From NCBI GenBank assembly GCA_015847255.1, contig JADLZK010010433.1, positions 186,001 through 250,000 of the forward strand: DNA of 64,000 bases. The letters run 5' to 3'. The translations under genes were made by a program, and so were the position numbers. The stretch is from Hyparrhenia diplandra (lineage: Eukaryota > Streptophyta > Magnoliopsida > Poales > Poaceae). Within the stretch, counting starts at the first letter, position 1, and each line of letters starts with the position of its first letter. Shown here piece after piece: positions 10,545-21,438 of this stretch. The notes under the pieces were generated by a model that was not told the DNA's origin, ran no database searches, and saw only the letters and a list, made by a program, of their open reading frames with translations.

Positions 10545-11105
10545 CCTAGCCTGTAACCCTAGCGCCGCCGGGATCTTCGCGTTGTCGCCGTCGCCCCTGG
10601 AAACGCTCTATCCGCTCGCCTCCTCGCCGGATCCGTGCGCGGCCGTTGCCTCCTCGCCGGATCCGTGCGCGGCCGGGCCACCTCCTTGCCGGATCCAGGG
10701 CACCGACGGCCGCCTCCTCACGGAACCGGCCGCCTCCTCGTCGAATCCAAAGCCTATGGGGAAAGAGGAGGTCGAGAGAGAGGTGAGGCATAGAGAACGA
10801 GGATTGAAGAGTGAGGCGAGTATCTCTTGTGCCGCGATCGATGGAGAGAAAGGGAAGGCCGCCGACCCCCGCCGCCTCTTCACCGTATCCGGCGCCCTTC
10901 GCCGCGAGAGTGACGGGGAGGGGTGAGAGTGGGATGAAGGAGAGCTAGGGTTTGCTAGTGTTGTATATACAACATAATGTTATCGAAAATCGATTTTCCG
11001 TGGTGGGCTTATTTGCGTGTCAAGGTAAATAGAAAAACGCCCGCCACGGTTAATCGGAAAAGATTTTGCTCGTCCACGGAAATCATTTCGTTACTTGTGG
11101 TAGTG
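10545..11105 (-). mobile_element. Right part of a CACTA non-autonomous element
   Basis: The right end reads, on the minus strand, CACTACCACAAGTAACGAAATG. Next to it are the subterminal motifs cgtccacgg, cgcccgccacgg and ttttccgtggtgggc. The GC-rich interior (10560-10930) has the same character as the interiors of the two complete elements at 36101-37252 and 43710-44940 (repeats of cctcctcgccggatccg). The left terminus was not found, so the element is truncated or diverged. Confidence 0.55.
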
Positions 11106-11663
11106 ATGTAATCTTCACTGCCGGTGTTCCTCGAGTCCATGGATTTTCTGATTTTCCCGCGTCTAGCACTACCGGTGGACTAAATTCGGATAGTGATGCC
11201 GGCGGCAATAATGAAGGATTATGTAGTAGTGTGTGGTGGATGAGGAGTAAGCACCATGGATTTCCGTTTGGACGAAGGCTCTCAATACCATGTGAAAATA
11301 GTAGAATTGGGATGAACGAGACAACCCTTCTCCGATGCTCGGCTTCGTGTTAATAAAGAGACGGGAACAGCCCCCGCCGTGGATATTACATGTGACTCGG
11401 ATCTCTTACAACAGACTCATACAAGGATGAGCTGCAATATAGTTACATCGTAACTTCTATATTTTGTTGGTGACTCATACAAATGGAGGGAGAAAATTTG
11501 GGCCTCTTTGGAGAGCTCCAGGTGCTCCGGATTCCCTGCTAAAATATTGTAGCATGCCCTATCAATACACTGTTCATGAATTCATTCTTCTCTCACCCGT
11601 CTTTTTTCTCTCATTGCTAAAAAAAAACTTGAAAAAGCTACTCAGTGCATATAAGCTTATATA

Positions 11664-12225
11664 CTCCCTCCGTACTCATAAAACATAATGTTTAGGATAA
11701 CAACACGGTCTTCAAAACACAACTTTTACCTCACGTTATTCTAGTCTCACGGCGTAATGGCAAAGGTCATTTGTTGGGTGGGTGGGTGGGTGGGTGGCTC
11801 CAACCCAGAGCTCAAATCATAGGTGTGACACTTTATTCTAGATTTATTCCAGAATTTTCCGACGCAATGCATTAAGTGGTAGGTGACGCCCCCCGCCCAC
11901 AGCGAGGCTCTGTGGTGACTTTCGTGAACTTTAATATTTGTCGGCTCAGTCCTTCAAAGGTGCGCATAAAGGTAGGGTTTGTGTGCATGTATTCTTAGAG
12001 GTGAGTGTACATGTGAGTTGAGCGCCCTGTGTTGTTGCGGTGTAATCTCAAAAAAAGATATATATTTATGAAAAAATGATATATGTATACTTTATGAAAC
12101 TATTTTTTAAGAGAAAAATATTCATATAGTTTTCACATTTGCAAATTTATTAACTTAAATTTAATAACTTAAAAGTTATTGATGCTTTATATTTCCAATA
12201 TTTGACACAAACATTTTCCAAAATG
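11664..12225. mobile_element. Stowaway-like MITE, split by a SINE, right end lost
   Basis: The left end is CTCCCTCCGTACTCATAAAA after a TA (11662-11663). The body resembles the grass Stowaway family with ttaggataacaacacgg...; after the SINE it continues at about 12057 with gatatatgtatactttatgaa and aacttaaaagttatt. The matching right TIR is missing near 12225. No coding capacity. Confidence 0.6.
11745..12056 (+). mobile_element. tRNA-derived SINE, Au-like (second copy)
   Basis: Same body as the SINE at 7279-7578, in plus orientation: taatggcaaaggtc (A-box region), a diverged B-box (gagctcaaatc), ttattccagaattttccgacg, cattaagtggtaggtgacg, ggctcagtccttc, aggtagggtttgtgtgc, and the end tgtaatctcaaaaaaa. 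It has a (GGGT)n expansion at 11776-11797. No clear target duplication remains. Confidence 0.8.
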
Positions 12226-12894
12226 TCAATGGGTGGTGCGTGTTGAGCGCCTGGAGGAGCCCTACCAAATGGTCTAGGAGGAGGAGCTGTTTGGAGCGTT
12301 TTCGGTGAAAAAGGAGCGAGCTATTTTGGAGGAGTCCCAATTTCAAACTTCTTCAAAACGGCTACAACTCCTCTAGTGAAGCCCCTTCCGACATGAGTAA
12401 TTTCGTTAGAACCATACTGATATTCTACATAGGGGTGGAAATGGGAAAAAATATGTGACAACTTTTCTCTTCACATATCACGCGTCTACATGGAGCGTAT
12501 ACCATTTTGAGCTAGTTTGGTCATCTGTTTTATGTTGCCTCGACATGTTCGATTTGCTTTTTTTTTTATTGAGCAATGATATACAATTTGAGGATTTGGT
12601 TTTGCTACGCATCTAGATATAAAAATATGTCTAAATAAATAGCGAAATGTATGAACCCAAAAAAATTAAAGGGACTTATAATTTAGAACGGAGGGAGTTG
12701 TTTTAGGAAAGAAATTGGAACCTTATGTGTTTGTATCAAACAAACTAGATGAAACATTATGAATCTAAATTAGACTGATCTCACATCAATATTTAATTTT
12801 CTATAAAATTCGCAAAATAATGAATACATGAAGTACAAACATGCATGTACACTACTAAGCTTTCATTAAATCTTTAGCTTGGCGTGAATTTGCA
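12226..12894. other. Intergenic with a Stowaway half-element
   Basis: 12226-12480 has no recognised feature. 12600-12697 (tctaaataaatagcgaaatg...aacggagggag) is the right half of a second Stowaway-type MITE whose left part was not found. No gene seen. Confidence 0.45.
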
Positions 12895-13169
12895 CTTGTT
12901 TAGTTGGCAAGAAACTTGCCAAAAGCACTGTTAGAACTCCTGCAACACTTCTGTAGCATTTTCGTTTGTATTTGGTAAACATTGTCCAATCATGAACTAA
13001 CTAGATTCAAAAGATTCATCTCGTGATGTACAACAGAACTGTGTAATTAGATATTTTTATCTAAATTTACTGCTCTGAACATATTTCTTTTGGTGTATTT
13101 AATGTGATGTGATGGAGAGTCTGAAAACTTGAAATTTAGGTTAAAAAATCTGCCAACTAAACGAGGCCC
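12895..13169. mobile_element. MITE with cttgtttagttgg...ccaactaaacgagg ends (M1)
   Basis: Terminal inverted repeats lie at about 12895-12910 and 13152-13169. The body contains the conserved wording ctgtagcattttcgtttg, aagattcatctcgtgatgtacaac, actgtgtaattag and gtgtatttaatgtgatg. The same body recurs at 29919-30200, 31472-31738, 35973-37387 (split) and about 57510-57738. It is non-coding, and I do not name the superfamily. Confidence 0.75.
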
Positions 13170-13254
13170 TAGTACACGCTAGTTGTTCATATTTACTACC
13201 GTAGTGCTAGCATATGCCACTGAATAGGGTTTAGGTTTTAGGGCTAGGGTCTCC

Positions 13255-14719
13255 TGGTTATGACATGGTTTTTAAATGTGTGGCAGACACTTTCTTTGTT
13301 CGCAAGAATGACACAGAAAAGGGGGACAGAGGGAGTAAAGTATAATGTCCCATCCCATCGAAGCTGCCTTGCACCATGAAGCATTGAGCCCTCGACTCCC
13401 TGTCCCTAGAGTGGGTGCGGCCGTGTGCTGAGCAGTCACCGTTCATCAGGCAGCAAAATGAACAGCTTGTACTGTGCTAGTTTTACGTGACGGGCCGCTC
13501 GCGGCCTGCACGGGACGGAGTCGGCAGCGCAGGCACTGCTCCGCACCACACAGGGATCGGGCCGGGTGTACAGCTGTGAGGTGCATTGGCTTACAGATCA
13601 AATCTTTACCTTGCCCGGCCCCTGCTCACACGTTATCTTCTTTTTCTGAATTCGCAAAATATTTTGGGCTCACACATTGTCAGTTTGCTTCGTCCATTCA
13701 AGCTTTGCCCTCTCCCATCGGAATTACTAACTTACCTCAGCCAGCCGGCCACCGGTGTGAACTTATTACTTACTTCTGTTGGACTGCTTTTTTGAACAGG
13801 GGTAGTAGAAGATTTTTTTTTCGTCGCTACTAGAAGTTGAAGCTGAACCCAACACCAACACCCACCTCCCATCCTGGATTCATGAAGTGTGCTTTCTAAT
13901 TATTTCACTTATCTTCCATTTGAACAGGAGGACTCCCATCCTAAGATCGTGCGATGTGCTTCTAGGTAAGGTTATGGACTTATGGTTTGGTCTCTTCTGG
14001 CGAAAGCGAAATGCACGCAAGGCAAGGATGTTAAATAGAGATCCCGTTTCAAAAAAAAAAAAAAAAAAAGGATGTTAAATAGAGGCGTGCTCACTGGACC
14101 TGTTCCTCTACAGTGCTGGGTGTGTTGCTCTGTGTAAGTCCAAAGCCATGACTCGTGGGTTCGTTTGTTCTGTTTCAGCTTATTCTCTGCCTTCGAGTTT
14201 CTCTCACAGAATGCAGCTGAATAAGCCAAAAGTAAAATAGCTTGTGGAGTACTGCAGAGTCAAATGCTACAAGCTTGGCAAGATGGAGAACCGGAGATGC
14301 AGGGGTCTTCGGCATGCAGCTGCAGCAACTCTTCTTCCACCCATGCAAGAAAAAAGGTTCTGTGTAGATATAATTGTAATGAAGTTATATGCATCACGGT
14401 ATCACGGAGGATCTCAAACGAAGTACGGAGTATTCTTGAGAATGATATATAGGAGGATCTCAAATGAAGTATTCAAGAGAATGACATACTCCTATATGCT
14501 ATGACTCATACGTTGTCGCCAAGTATTTGTAGCAGCTACTTTTGGTCTTGAATAATACCAAGATTGCTAAGGACTACATATAAGCTCGGTCTCCGAGCAT
14601 CTAGAAAATGGACATGCTAAAGCATTCCAAATGATTCACATGCATCATATCTTAACGACCCAACACAGCTAGGTCAGTGCTGTGACACCCTAAATCTTAA
14701 ACCCTATGATCCAAAACAG
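13255..14719. other. Block A, 3' flank of DUF674-3; no gene recognised
   Basis: The open frames here (for example 13474-13833) are not conserved in block B, where the same sequence carries small indels that break them. They are therefore unlikely to be coding. The sequence is conserved as DNA because of the duplication. Confidence 0.55.
14041..14068 (+). mobile_element. Orphan retroposon tail (28 bp) with 16-bp TSD
   Basis: The sequence atcccgtttc plus an 18-base A-run is flanked by the exact 16-bp repeat aggatgttaaatagag at 14025-14040 and 14069-14084. Block B has the empty site (about 32830: aaggaggttaaacataggcg), so this is an insertion in block A after the duplication. It looks like the 3' end of a SINE or LINE truncated almost completely. 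Confidence 0.85.
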
Positions 14720-16497
14720 CTAGGTTAGTTCCACCAGGCCACATTTTTTATTTAGGCGACTTTCCAAAGTGAGCCTCCTTGCAGAGAAAAAAACATCCGT
14801 GAGGACCGTGCTGGACTGCAGTGATGTCTCGAGAATCTCCATAGCCTGCAGCCAAAAATGAAAAAAAAAAAAAAGGGGACACAAAACAATGTTTCAATAG
14901 ATGCCTTAGCATGTCAAAAGTCAAAACTATCAAGAAAAATGGGAAGTGTTGAATCAACATTCTTCTTTCATTGCCACCATATTGGTTTTGTAATAAGGAT
15001 AAGACAAATCAACATTTGTTCTTTTCCTTGCCATTGTGTTAAGTTAATTTTCAAACTCATTTATAATGTTTTAGTTTGCTTTAACGCCTCGTAAATAGCA
15101 TCGTCAAGCACATATTCAATTCCAGGCTACATGGAGTGGACTCAAAAACCTTGTTATAAATCTTGATGGGGTTAGAATATGACTTACCTAAAACAATACT
15201 ATATTTTATAATAAGAAAAAGGTTCATCAATAATCAATAGATGCAGGCGGTATTATTTTGGGCCACACAATGGATAAGATTTTGGCACTTCAGTAAAAAG
15301 AGGAAGAACATGATCCCCTTTTTATGTAGGTTTTGCAAAAGACACCTAATGGGTTAATTCGGAATTCCAGTTCTGACAGGAAAAGAGAAAAATGCAGTTA
15401 GGATGCTGTCAGCATAGCCCAAGTATCACGCCGTGCTTGGCATGCTTTCAGAGGCACCCCGAGTCATGAACTCATCAAATAAGCAAGGATGGCAAAACCT
15501 CTACCAGCAGCACCGCCACACCAAGGTTCTTAAGGTCCCATGGGAGGTAAATAAATAGTGCAGGGGAGAGCACCTTCAAAGCAAACATACAGTACGCAAA
15601 GACACAAGTCAAGTATGTCTAAATGCAGATGTAGTTATCGAGGGACTAAATGAACTGATAAGCATGTGTTAGTTGATAAACCAGTAGCACCAACTCTATA
15701 TGCGCGGAAAACATCAAAAATTTTATGATCATCTGGAAGGTAGTATTTCAGTACTAACAGACATAGTACACTTTGGTGGACTAAGCTTTTATTCAGACCT
15801 AAATATATAAAGGTGGATGATACTTACTGCAACCAAAACATTTTAAGAAGAAAAATCGCCGGAAGGCGTTCTAGCTAGCAGATGATGGTGTAGTTGGTAC
15901 GTACCTCCGTGTAGCCGAGGCTCACCACCCTCTCCTGGATCGTGCCGGCCAAGAAGCTCATCATAAAGTTGGAGAAAATCGGTAGGAGGATGCTGCCGGC
16001 CGGCATGACGTCGAGGTCGTCCATCAGCATGTAGGTGACGTCGGCCCCTTTCGCGGCGAGCTCGGCATAGGCATCGGAGCAGCTAGCCCCGGGACAGCCG
16101 CGCGGCACCTCCACCGCCATCTCCCTCCGCAGGACGGGCACGTCGCGCCGCTCTTTGCCGCGACGTAGCTGCCGCAGCTGCTGGCGACGCCGTTGCCGCC
16201 ACCGCATACGAAGAAGCGTTCCTCCTCCTGCTGCCGCTGCAGAGGCAAGTGGGAGATGTTGGGGGCGGCCGCGAACTCGCGGAGATTGTCTACGATGTCG
16301 TAGACATTTCCGATGCAGGCGCTCGTGGTCGCGAGGTCGAACGGCAGCGATACGTGGGGCGAGACGAGGATCGAGTGCAGGAACTCGATGGCCTCCCCGC
16401 TGGCCACCGCGAACACCACCCGCCGCACGTTGGGGTCGATGACGAGCTTCAGTTGATGGCGATGATGCGCGGTGGTGGAGGCGGCAGCGGCGGCCAT
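14720..16497 (-). pseudogene. DUF674 family gene, copy 3 (frameshift, damaged TATA)
   Basis: Exon 1 is 16497-15905, intron 15904-14846 (starts gtacgt, ends ctgcag), exon 2 14845-14720. The N-terminus reads MAAAAASTTAHHRHQLKLVI, then DPNVRRVVFAVASGEAIEFL. Cys residues occur at FVCGGG, SSCGSY and CPSCGG (zinc-ribbon-like). Near 16120-16130 one base is missing compared with copy 4 (tgcggagggagatgg against tgcggtggggagatg). Without it the frame runs into Arg-rich sequence and stops. The correct frame then continues EVPRGCPGASCSDAYAELAA to GYTE at the donor. Exon 2 reads AMEILETSLQSSTVLTDVFF, but a second indel alters the tail (41 aa against 33 in copy 4). The promoter also lost about 15 bp around the TATA box. 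It is a clear paralogue of copy 4 and probably dead. Confidence 0.88.
14846..15904 (-). other. Large intron of DUF674-3
   Basis: A 1059-bp intron with good donor (gag|gtacgt) and acceptor (ctgcag|gct). It contains no recognised transposon. Its orthologous intron in copy 4 is 2438 bp because of MITE, Stowaway and CACTA insertions. Confidence 0.7.
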
Positions 16498-16639
16498 TGT
16501 CGGATACTTTCTTACCCGCGAATGAACGAAGGAAGGAATGGCTTCACTTCACGGGGCATATGGGCATATTTAGACCAGTGCAACTGTGCACAACAGTGCA
16601 CTGCCGGGATAGCGTCTGCAACAAAGAAGGGTCACAAGC

Positions 16640-16912
16640 TTGGACTTTGAAGCTTGTTCACACGGAGGCCTGTTTCACACAGGGGCGACGCTGTAGATGA
16701 CCAGCAGCATTATCTTTTGTTAATCAAAAGTAAAATGTCACCAAATGACGCAGCAATCCTGATTCCAGGCTCGGGAAAATCACGGAGGATGGATGCACTC
16801 TGTGCAGCAGGCAAGGTTTTTGTGGACCGGAGGTGAACGAAACAGCCTCTGTAATGAGCGAGCATGCAAGCCCAAACTCTTGATCTTGGTCGCTGTGATG
16901 ACCGGCTCCACT
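16640..16912. repeat. Upstream sequence of DUF674-3, repeated at about 40160-40380
   Basis: gaccagcagcattatcttttgttaatc...gtaaaatgtcaccaaatgacgcagcaat...ggaccggaggtgaacgaaacag...cttggtcgctgtgatgaccg occurs again at about 40160-40380 with small indels. That second copy has no DUF674 coding sequence next to it. Confidence 0.8.
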
Positions 16913-16915
16913 CTA

Positions 16916-17150
16916 CTCCCTCCGTCCCTAATTGACCGTCGTTATTGGTTTTCGTGCCACAAGTTTGACTCGATTTTTATAAAATACATGCAACATTTAT
17001 ATCTCTAAATAAATTTATTAAAAAACTAGATGAAAAGATGTTTCCGATGATACTAATTATGTAGCATGAATATTTATATATTTTAATATATAATTATCGG
17101 CATTAGTTTCTCGGGAAGCGAGAACGACAAACATTTAGGGACGGAGGGAG
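16916..17150. mobile_element. Stowaway MITE
   Basis: Ends are CTCCCTCCGTCCCTAA and TTAGGGACGGAGGGAG, with TA on both sides (16914-16915, 17151-17152). 235 bp, AT-rich, non-coding. Confidence 0.9.
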
Positions 17151-17806
17151 TAGGTCCGATAGACCAGTTCTATACATTCCTACGCGTTTTTTCTACAGGT
17201 GGCATCAAATTAGGGATAGAACTACACTGCTGATGCTCTTATGACTGCTCCAAGTCTGATAACGCCAGTCCCGGGCAGCAGCAGCGTCTAATCACACCGC
17301 CGGGCTGCGGCTGCGTGAGCTCCAGACAGTGGCTGACAACGTGTGAGCAGGGCAAGCGCAATTTTTGATAGTGCAACAGTAGTAGTCAAGCTTGGATTGG
17401 AAGGAACAAGGAATTCAGCAGATTTTGTGCTACCGTGGTGTTCAGCAAATGCAATGCGTCTGTAGGCCCGATCCCTTGCCGACTCCGAACCATCGCGCTG
17501 TGGCGCGTACGAGAGGGACGGACTCATGGACATGTAACGCTAGAGGGTCCGTCACGTATCCAGCGTGGGCGCAGACGGCTGAAGCTGTACATCAACACAT
17601 GTACTAGTAGAAGAGCTCCTTTATGCTGCCTGTTCAGTCATTGAGCCAAGGCTTTTTTTTTTTAGATAATGGATAATAAAATCTGACCTCTACATCCAGG
17701 GATGTACACAGCCAATTATTACAAAGTATGTAAGAATAAAAATAACCGCAATGTCTTTAAACATAGACAAAGGAGTTATAACAAACGGAAAAGATGTTTC
17801 CACCCT

Positions 17807-20800
17807 CTATTTGAAATTTCTAAGGCAACCATCTCTAATTGCTTGCTCAAGAACACGAGGGCATCCTTCGCTTGCTCGATGCAGCTGCGGTTGGGCCCAG
17901 AAGCGTAACCAATAAGCTCCCCTGAAGATAACCTGCATAATAGAGTTAGATTTCATTTTCTTAAATAGCGTGTCATTTCGACATCTCCATATAGTCCAGA
18001 ATAAAGCAGCCACACCAACCCAAATCAGAGGCTTAGCTTGTTTATGCTGATTATCAAGCCATGTACCAAACATATGATTAGTAGAAATGGGTTGGGTGAG
18101 GTTAGTAGCATAGAAAATAATCCTCCAAATCATCTTGGCAAAAGGGCAATCAAAAAAGAGGTGTTGGATAGTTTCATTCGTATTACAACACTCGCATTTT
18201 TGACTCCCTTTCCAATTTTTCCTAGCAAGATTGTCTTTTGTCAAAATGACACCTCTTTGGACAAACCGGAGGAAAATTTTAATTTTTTAGAGGTAATTTC
18301 CATTTCGGATCCGCTTTTGTTGGAATGGTGGATCTGTATCTAAAGCATCAAGATACATAGACCGGACTGAGAATACTCCAGACTTGGATAAAAGCCATTT
18401 AAAATAGTCTTTTCCATCCACCAAAACCACATTGGAGATCTGTGCTACTAGGTTAAGCCACTCTAATAAGTTATTATCCACTAAAGATCTCCTAAATGAA
18501 ATATTAAGGGGATTAGAGGACATAACTTTCGACATTGTAGCATGTCGATCCCTAGCTATATAATATAAGCTCGGATATCTATTTTTGAGAGGCTTATCAC
18601 CCAACCAAGTATCATCCCCAGAACCTTATCTTTGGTTCCATCTTTAATTAGGAAGCAACCTTTAGCAAGCACCTCATCTTTAATATGCATGAGGCCTCTC
18701 CTAAATGAGAGTCACTTGGTTTGGCTGACACTTGGGTAAGAGTTTTGGAATTCAAATATTTATTCCTTAGCAAGGATTGCCATGTGCCTTCGGTGTTAAT
18801 AAAATTAACGATCCATTTGGCCAATAAACATTTATTTTGTATATGCAAATCTAGAATTCCAAGACCACCTTGATCCTTAGGGCGACATAGAATATCCCAC
18901 TTAGCAAGTCTATATTTGTGTTTATCTTGCCAGAAGAATCTTGATCTGAATTTATCAAGATTTTTGAGGACTCCCTTTGGAACCTCAAAAAGGACATCAT
19001 GAACATTGGGAGATGCTTAATACAGAATTTAGTAATACAAGTCTCCCCATAGGATAGGTACTTAGCTTTTCGGCAAGAGAGTTTTTTGTTCAAAGCGTTC
19101 TTCCACCTTTCTCCATTCAGAATTTAGGGGTTGTCTATGGTGCATTGGGATCCCTAAATACCTAAACGGATAGGCCCCTGCATTACAACCAAAGAGCGTT
19201 GTATAATAGTGTTCCATCTCTTTGGCAGCACCATAACAGAAGATTTCGCTTTTGTGGAAATTAATCTTGAGACCCGAGAGTTGTTCAAAAACACAAAGCA
19301 AAAGTTTTAAATTTTTTGCTTGCTCGGGGTCATGGTCTAAAAAGATAATGGTATCATCTGCATGTTGTAAAATAGATAAGCCATCATCAATAAGGTGTGG
19401 AATAACCCCTCTTATTTGTCCATCGGCTTTTGCTCTGTTAATAAGAAGAGCTAGCATATCAGCAACGATATTAAACAAGATAGGCGACAAAGGATCTCCT
19501 TGTCTAAGGCCCCGTTTGGTCTGGAAGTAGGGACCAATGTCATCATTAACTTTAATCCCTACACTCCCCCCAGTAACCATGTTACGGACCCACCTACACC
19601 ATTTGGGAGAGAACCCCTTCATGCGTAGAATTTGTTGTAGGAAGGGCCATTTGACCTTGTCATAGGCCTTTTCAAAATCAATTTTGAAAATGACACCATT
19701 CCTTTTCTTGGTATGTAATTCATGGATAGTTTAGGTGTAGAATAACTACTCCTTCCATGATATTTCTACACGGCATGAAAGCGATGCGAGTTGGACTCAC
19801 AACGGTCTTAGCCACTTTATTCAGTCTATTAGTTCCCACTTTTATGAAAATTTTAAAACTAACATTAAGGACACAAATTGGTCTATATTGTTGAATAGTA
19901 GTAGCATTTCGAGTTTTAGGGATTAGAGAGATTATTCCAAAATTGAGACTAAAAAGATCTAGATTCTCATTGTGAAATTCATAGAACATGGACATAAGAT
20001 CATCCTTAATCACCTCCCAAAAAGACGATAGAATTCGGCGGGGAAAACCATCAGTGAGTCCTGGAGCTTTTTATTGTGTTCCATTTGGAAGATGGCCTCC
20101 CTCACTTCAAATTGAGTGAATTCGGCGATGAGGATATCATTTTCCTCTGGGGTAACTTGTGGGATATCAGTGATTTGATCTTCCAACAAAGTCACTTCAG
20201 TCTGTATAGGTGGACCAAAAAGATTTTTATAATAATTTGTGATGTGGCTTTTAAGGCGGTCATCACCGATAACAACTCCTTGATCATTTTCAAGTCTAAA
20301 TATATGTTGTTTTCGATGTTTCCCATTAGCCAAGATAAGTGAAAGAACCTAGTGTTCGCATCTCCTTCTAATAAGGATTTAACTTTGGCTCTCTCATACC
20401 ACTTTAGTTCCTCTTCTCTCAAAAGAGAAACTAATCGTTCTTTTTAAATAATGTTTGAAATTAATTTCTTGATCGAAAGACAAACAGTCTCAGCTTTTTT
20501 ATCCAGCTGTTGTAAGAGGGCTAAAAGAGTTTTCTTCTCTTTTTTATAGGTTCCTGCGGTATTTGCAGCCCACCCTCTAAGATATTGTCTTAGTTTCCGA
20601 ATTTTGGCTTGCCAACGTTCTAAAGGATTGGATCCCGAGGTTTCCGATTGCCAAACATTTGCAACCATGTCATAAAAACCTTCCCTAATTAGCCACTCTC
20701 TCTCAAAAGTGAAGGGTCTAAGCCTGGTGCGATGGGTAGAAGCCCCAGTGTTAATAACGAGGGGAGTATGGTCGGAGATATTCCGATCTCTAGGTTCCAC

Positions 20801-21438
20801 CATCGATAGAGGGAATTGAGTCTCCCAATCCGTACTAACTAAGACTCTATCAAGTTTTTCAAAAGTTGGATTATCCCCCAGTCGGCCCAAGTAAATTGAT
20901 GACCGACATGGTGATTTCCACGAGGACAAGAGATTCAATGACCGCATTAAATAGGTTCGGCCATTTAGGGTCAAAGTCCCCAGTGCTCTTGTCGTCAGGG
21001 CTACGCATAATATTAAAGTCCCCTCCAATAAGATACGGAAGGTTCTCTTTCGAGCATGTATTAGCTAGCTCTGCGAGGAAAGCACTTTTGTTTTGATGTT
21101 GTGCTGGTCCATAGATAGAATAGAGGACAAACTTGAAGTCATTTACTTTATACCGCAAGGTGAATTTCACATAGAAATCTCCTTCGTCAATGGCTCCAAT
21201 ATCAAAAACCGACAAGTCAACTCCAAGTAGAATACCCCGGATCTACCATGGGGAGCCATGGCATGCCAAAGAAAGTCACGCCCTCCACATAGGTTTTGAG
21301 CACATGATCCGGGGAAGGAGTCCCTACGGTTTGAGAGAGAGCAATAAAATTTAGCCGCTCCTCTTTTACTAATTCAGCCAAAAATCTGTGTTTAGCCAAG
21401 TCAGCAAGACCTCTGCTATTCCAGAATACTCCTTTCAT
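17807..21438 (-). pseudogene. LINE ORF2: endonuclease-reverse transcriptase, degraded
   Basis: It starts MKGVFWNSRGLADLAKHRFL (21438), the standard opening of plant L1 ORF2. The endonuclease part has IGGDFN at about 21030-21012 and SDHTPLV near 20770. The RT part has KRGLRQGDPLSP at about 19517-19482 and, at the catalytic motif, LQHADDT at about 19367-19350, where His replaces the usual Tyr/Phe before ADD. The zf-RVT region with CECC...ETIQHLFFDCPF lies around 18195-18140. At least six frame changes (near 21216, 20870, 20430, 20010, 19720, 19060) break it. On the DNA level it nicks target DNA and copies the element RNA; this copy cannot. Confidence 0.92.

Larger units (their letters stand above)
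13376..17642. repeat. Duplicated block A (flanks and body of DUF674-3)
   Basis: This block aligns by eye, in the same order and orientation, with block B at about 32222-38520. Matching stretches include 13405-13620 with 32228-32470, 13886-14240 with 32696-33020, 14264-14400 with 33046-33144, 14401-14950 with 34499-35160, 15524-15590 with 35915-35970, 15781-16660 with 37388-38295, and 17440-17620 with 38338-38520. The extra length of block B comes from a solo LTR, a Stowaway element, and a MITE with a CACTA inside it. Confidence 0.85.

Noticed and set aside
16155..16442. Plus-strand frames over DUF674-3 and likewise 37543-38187 over DUF674-4 and 8852-9649 over DUF674-2
   Set aside because: Antisense shadows of the GC-rich DUF674 exons; DUF674 identity is on the other strand.
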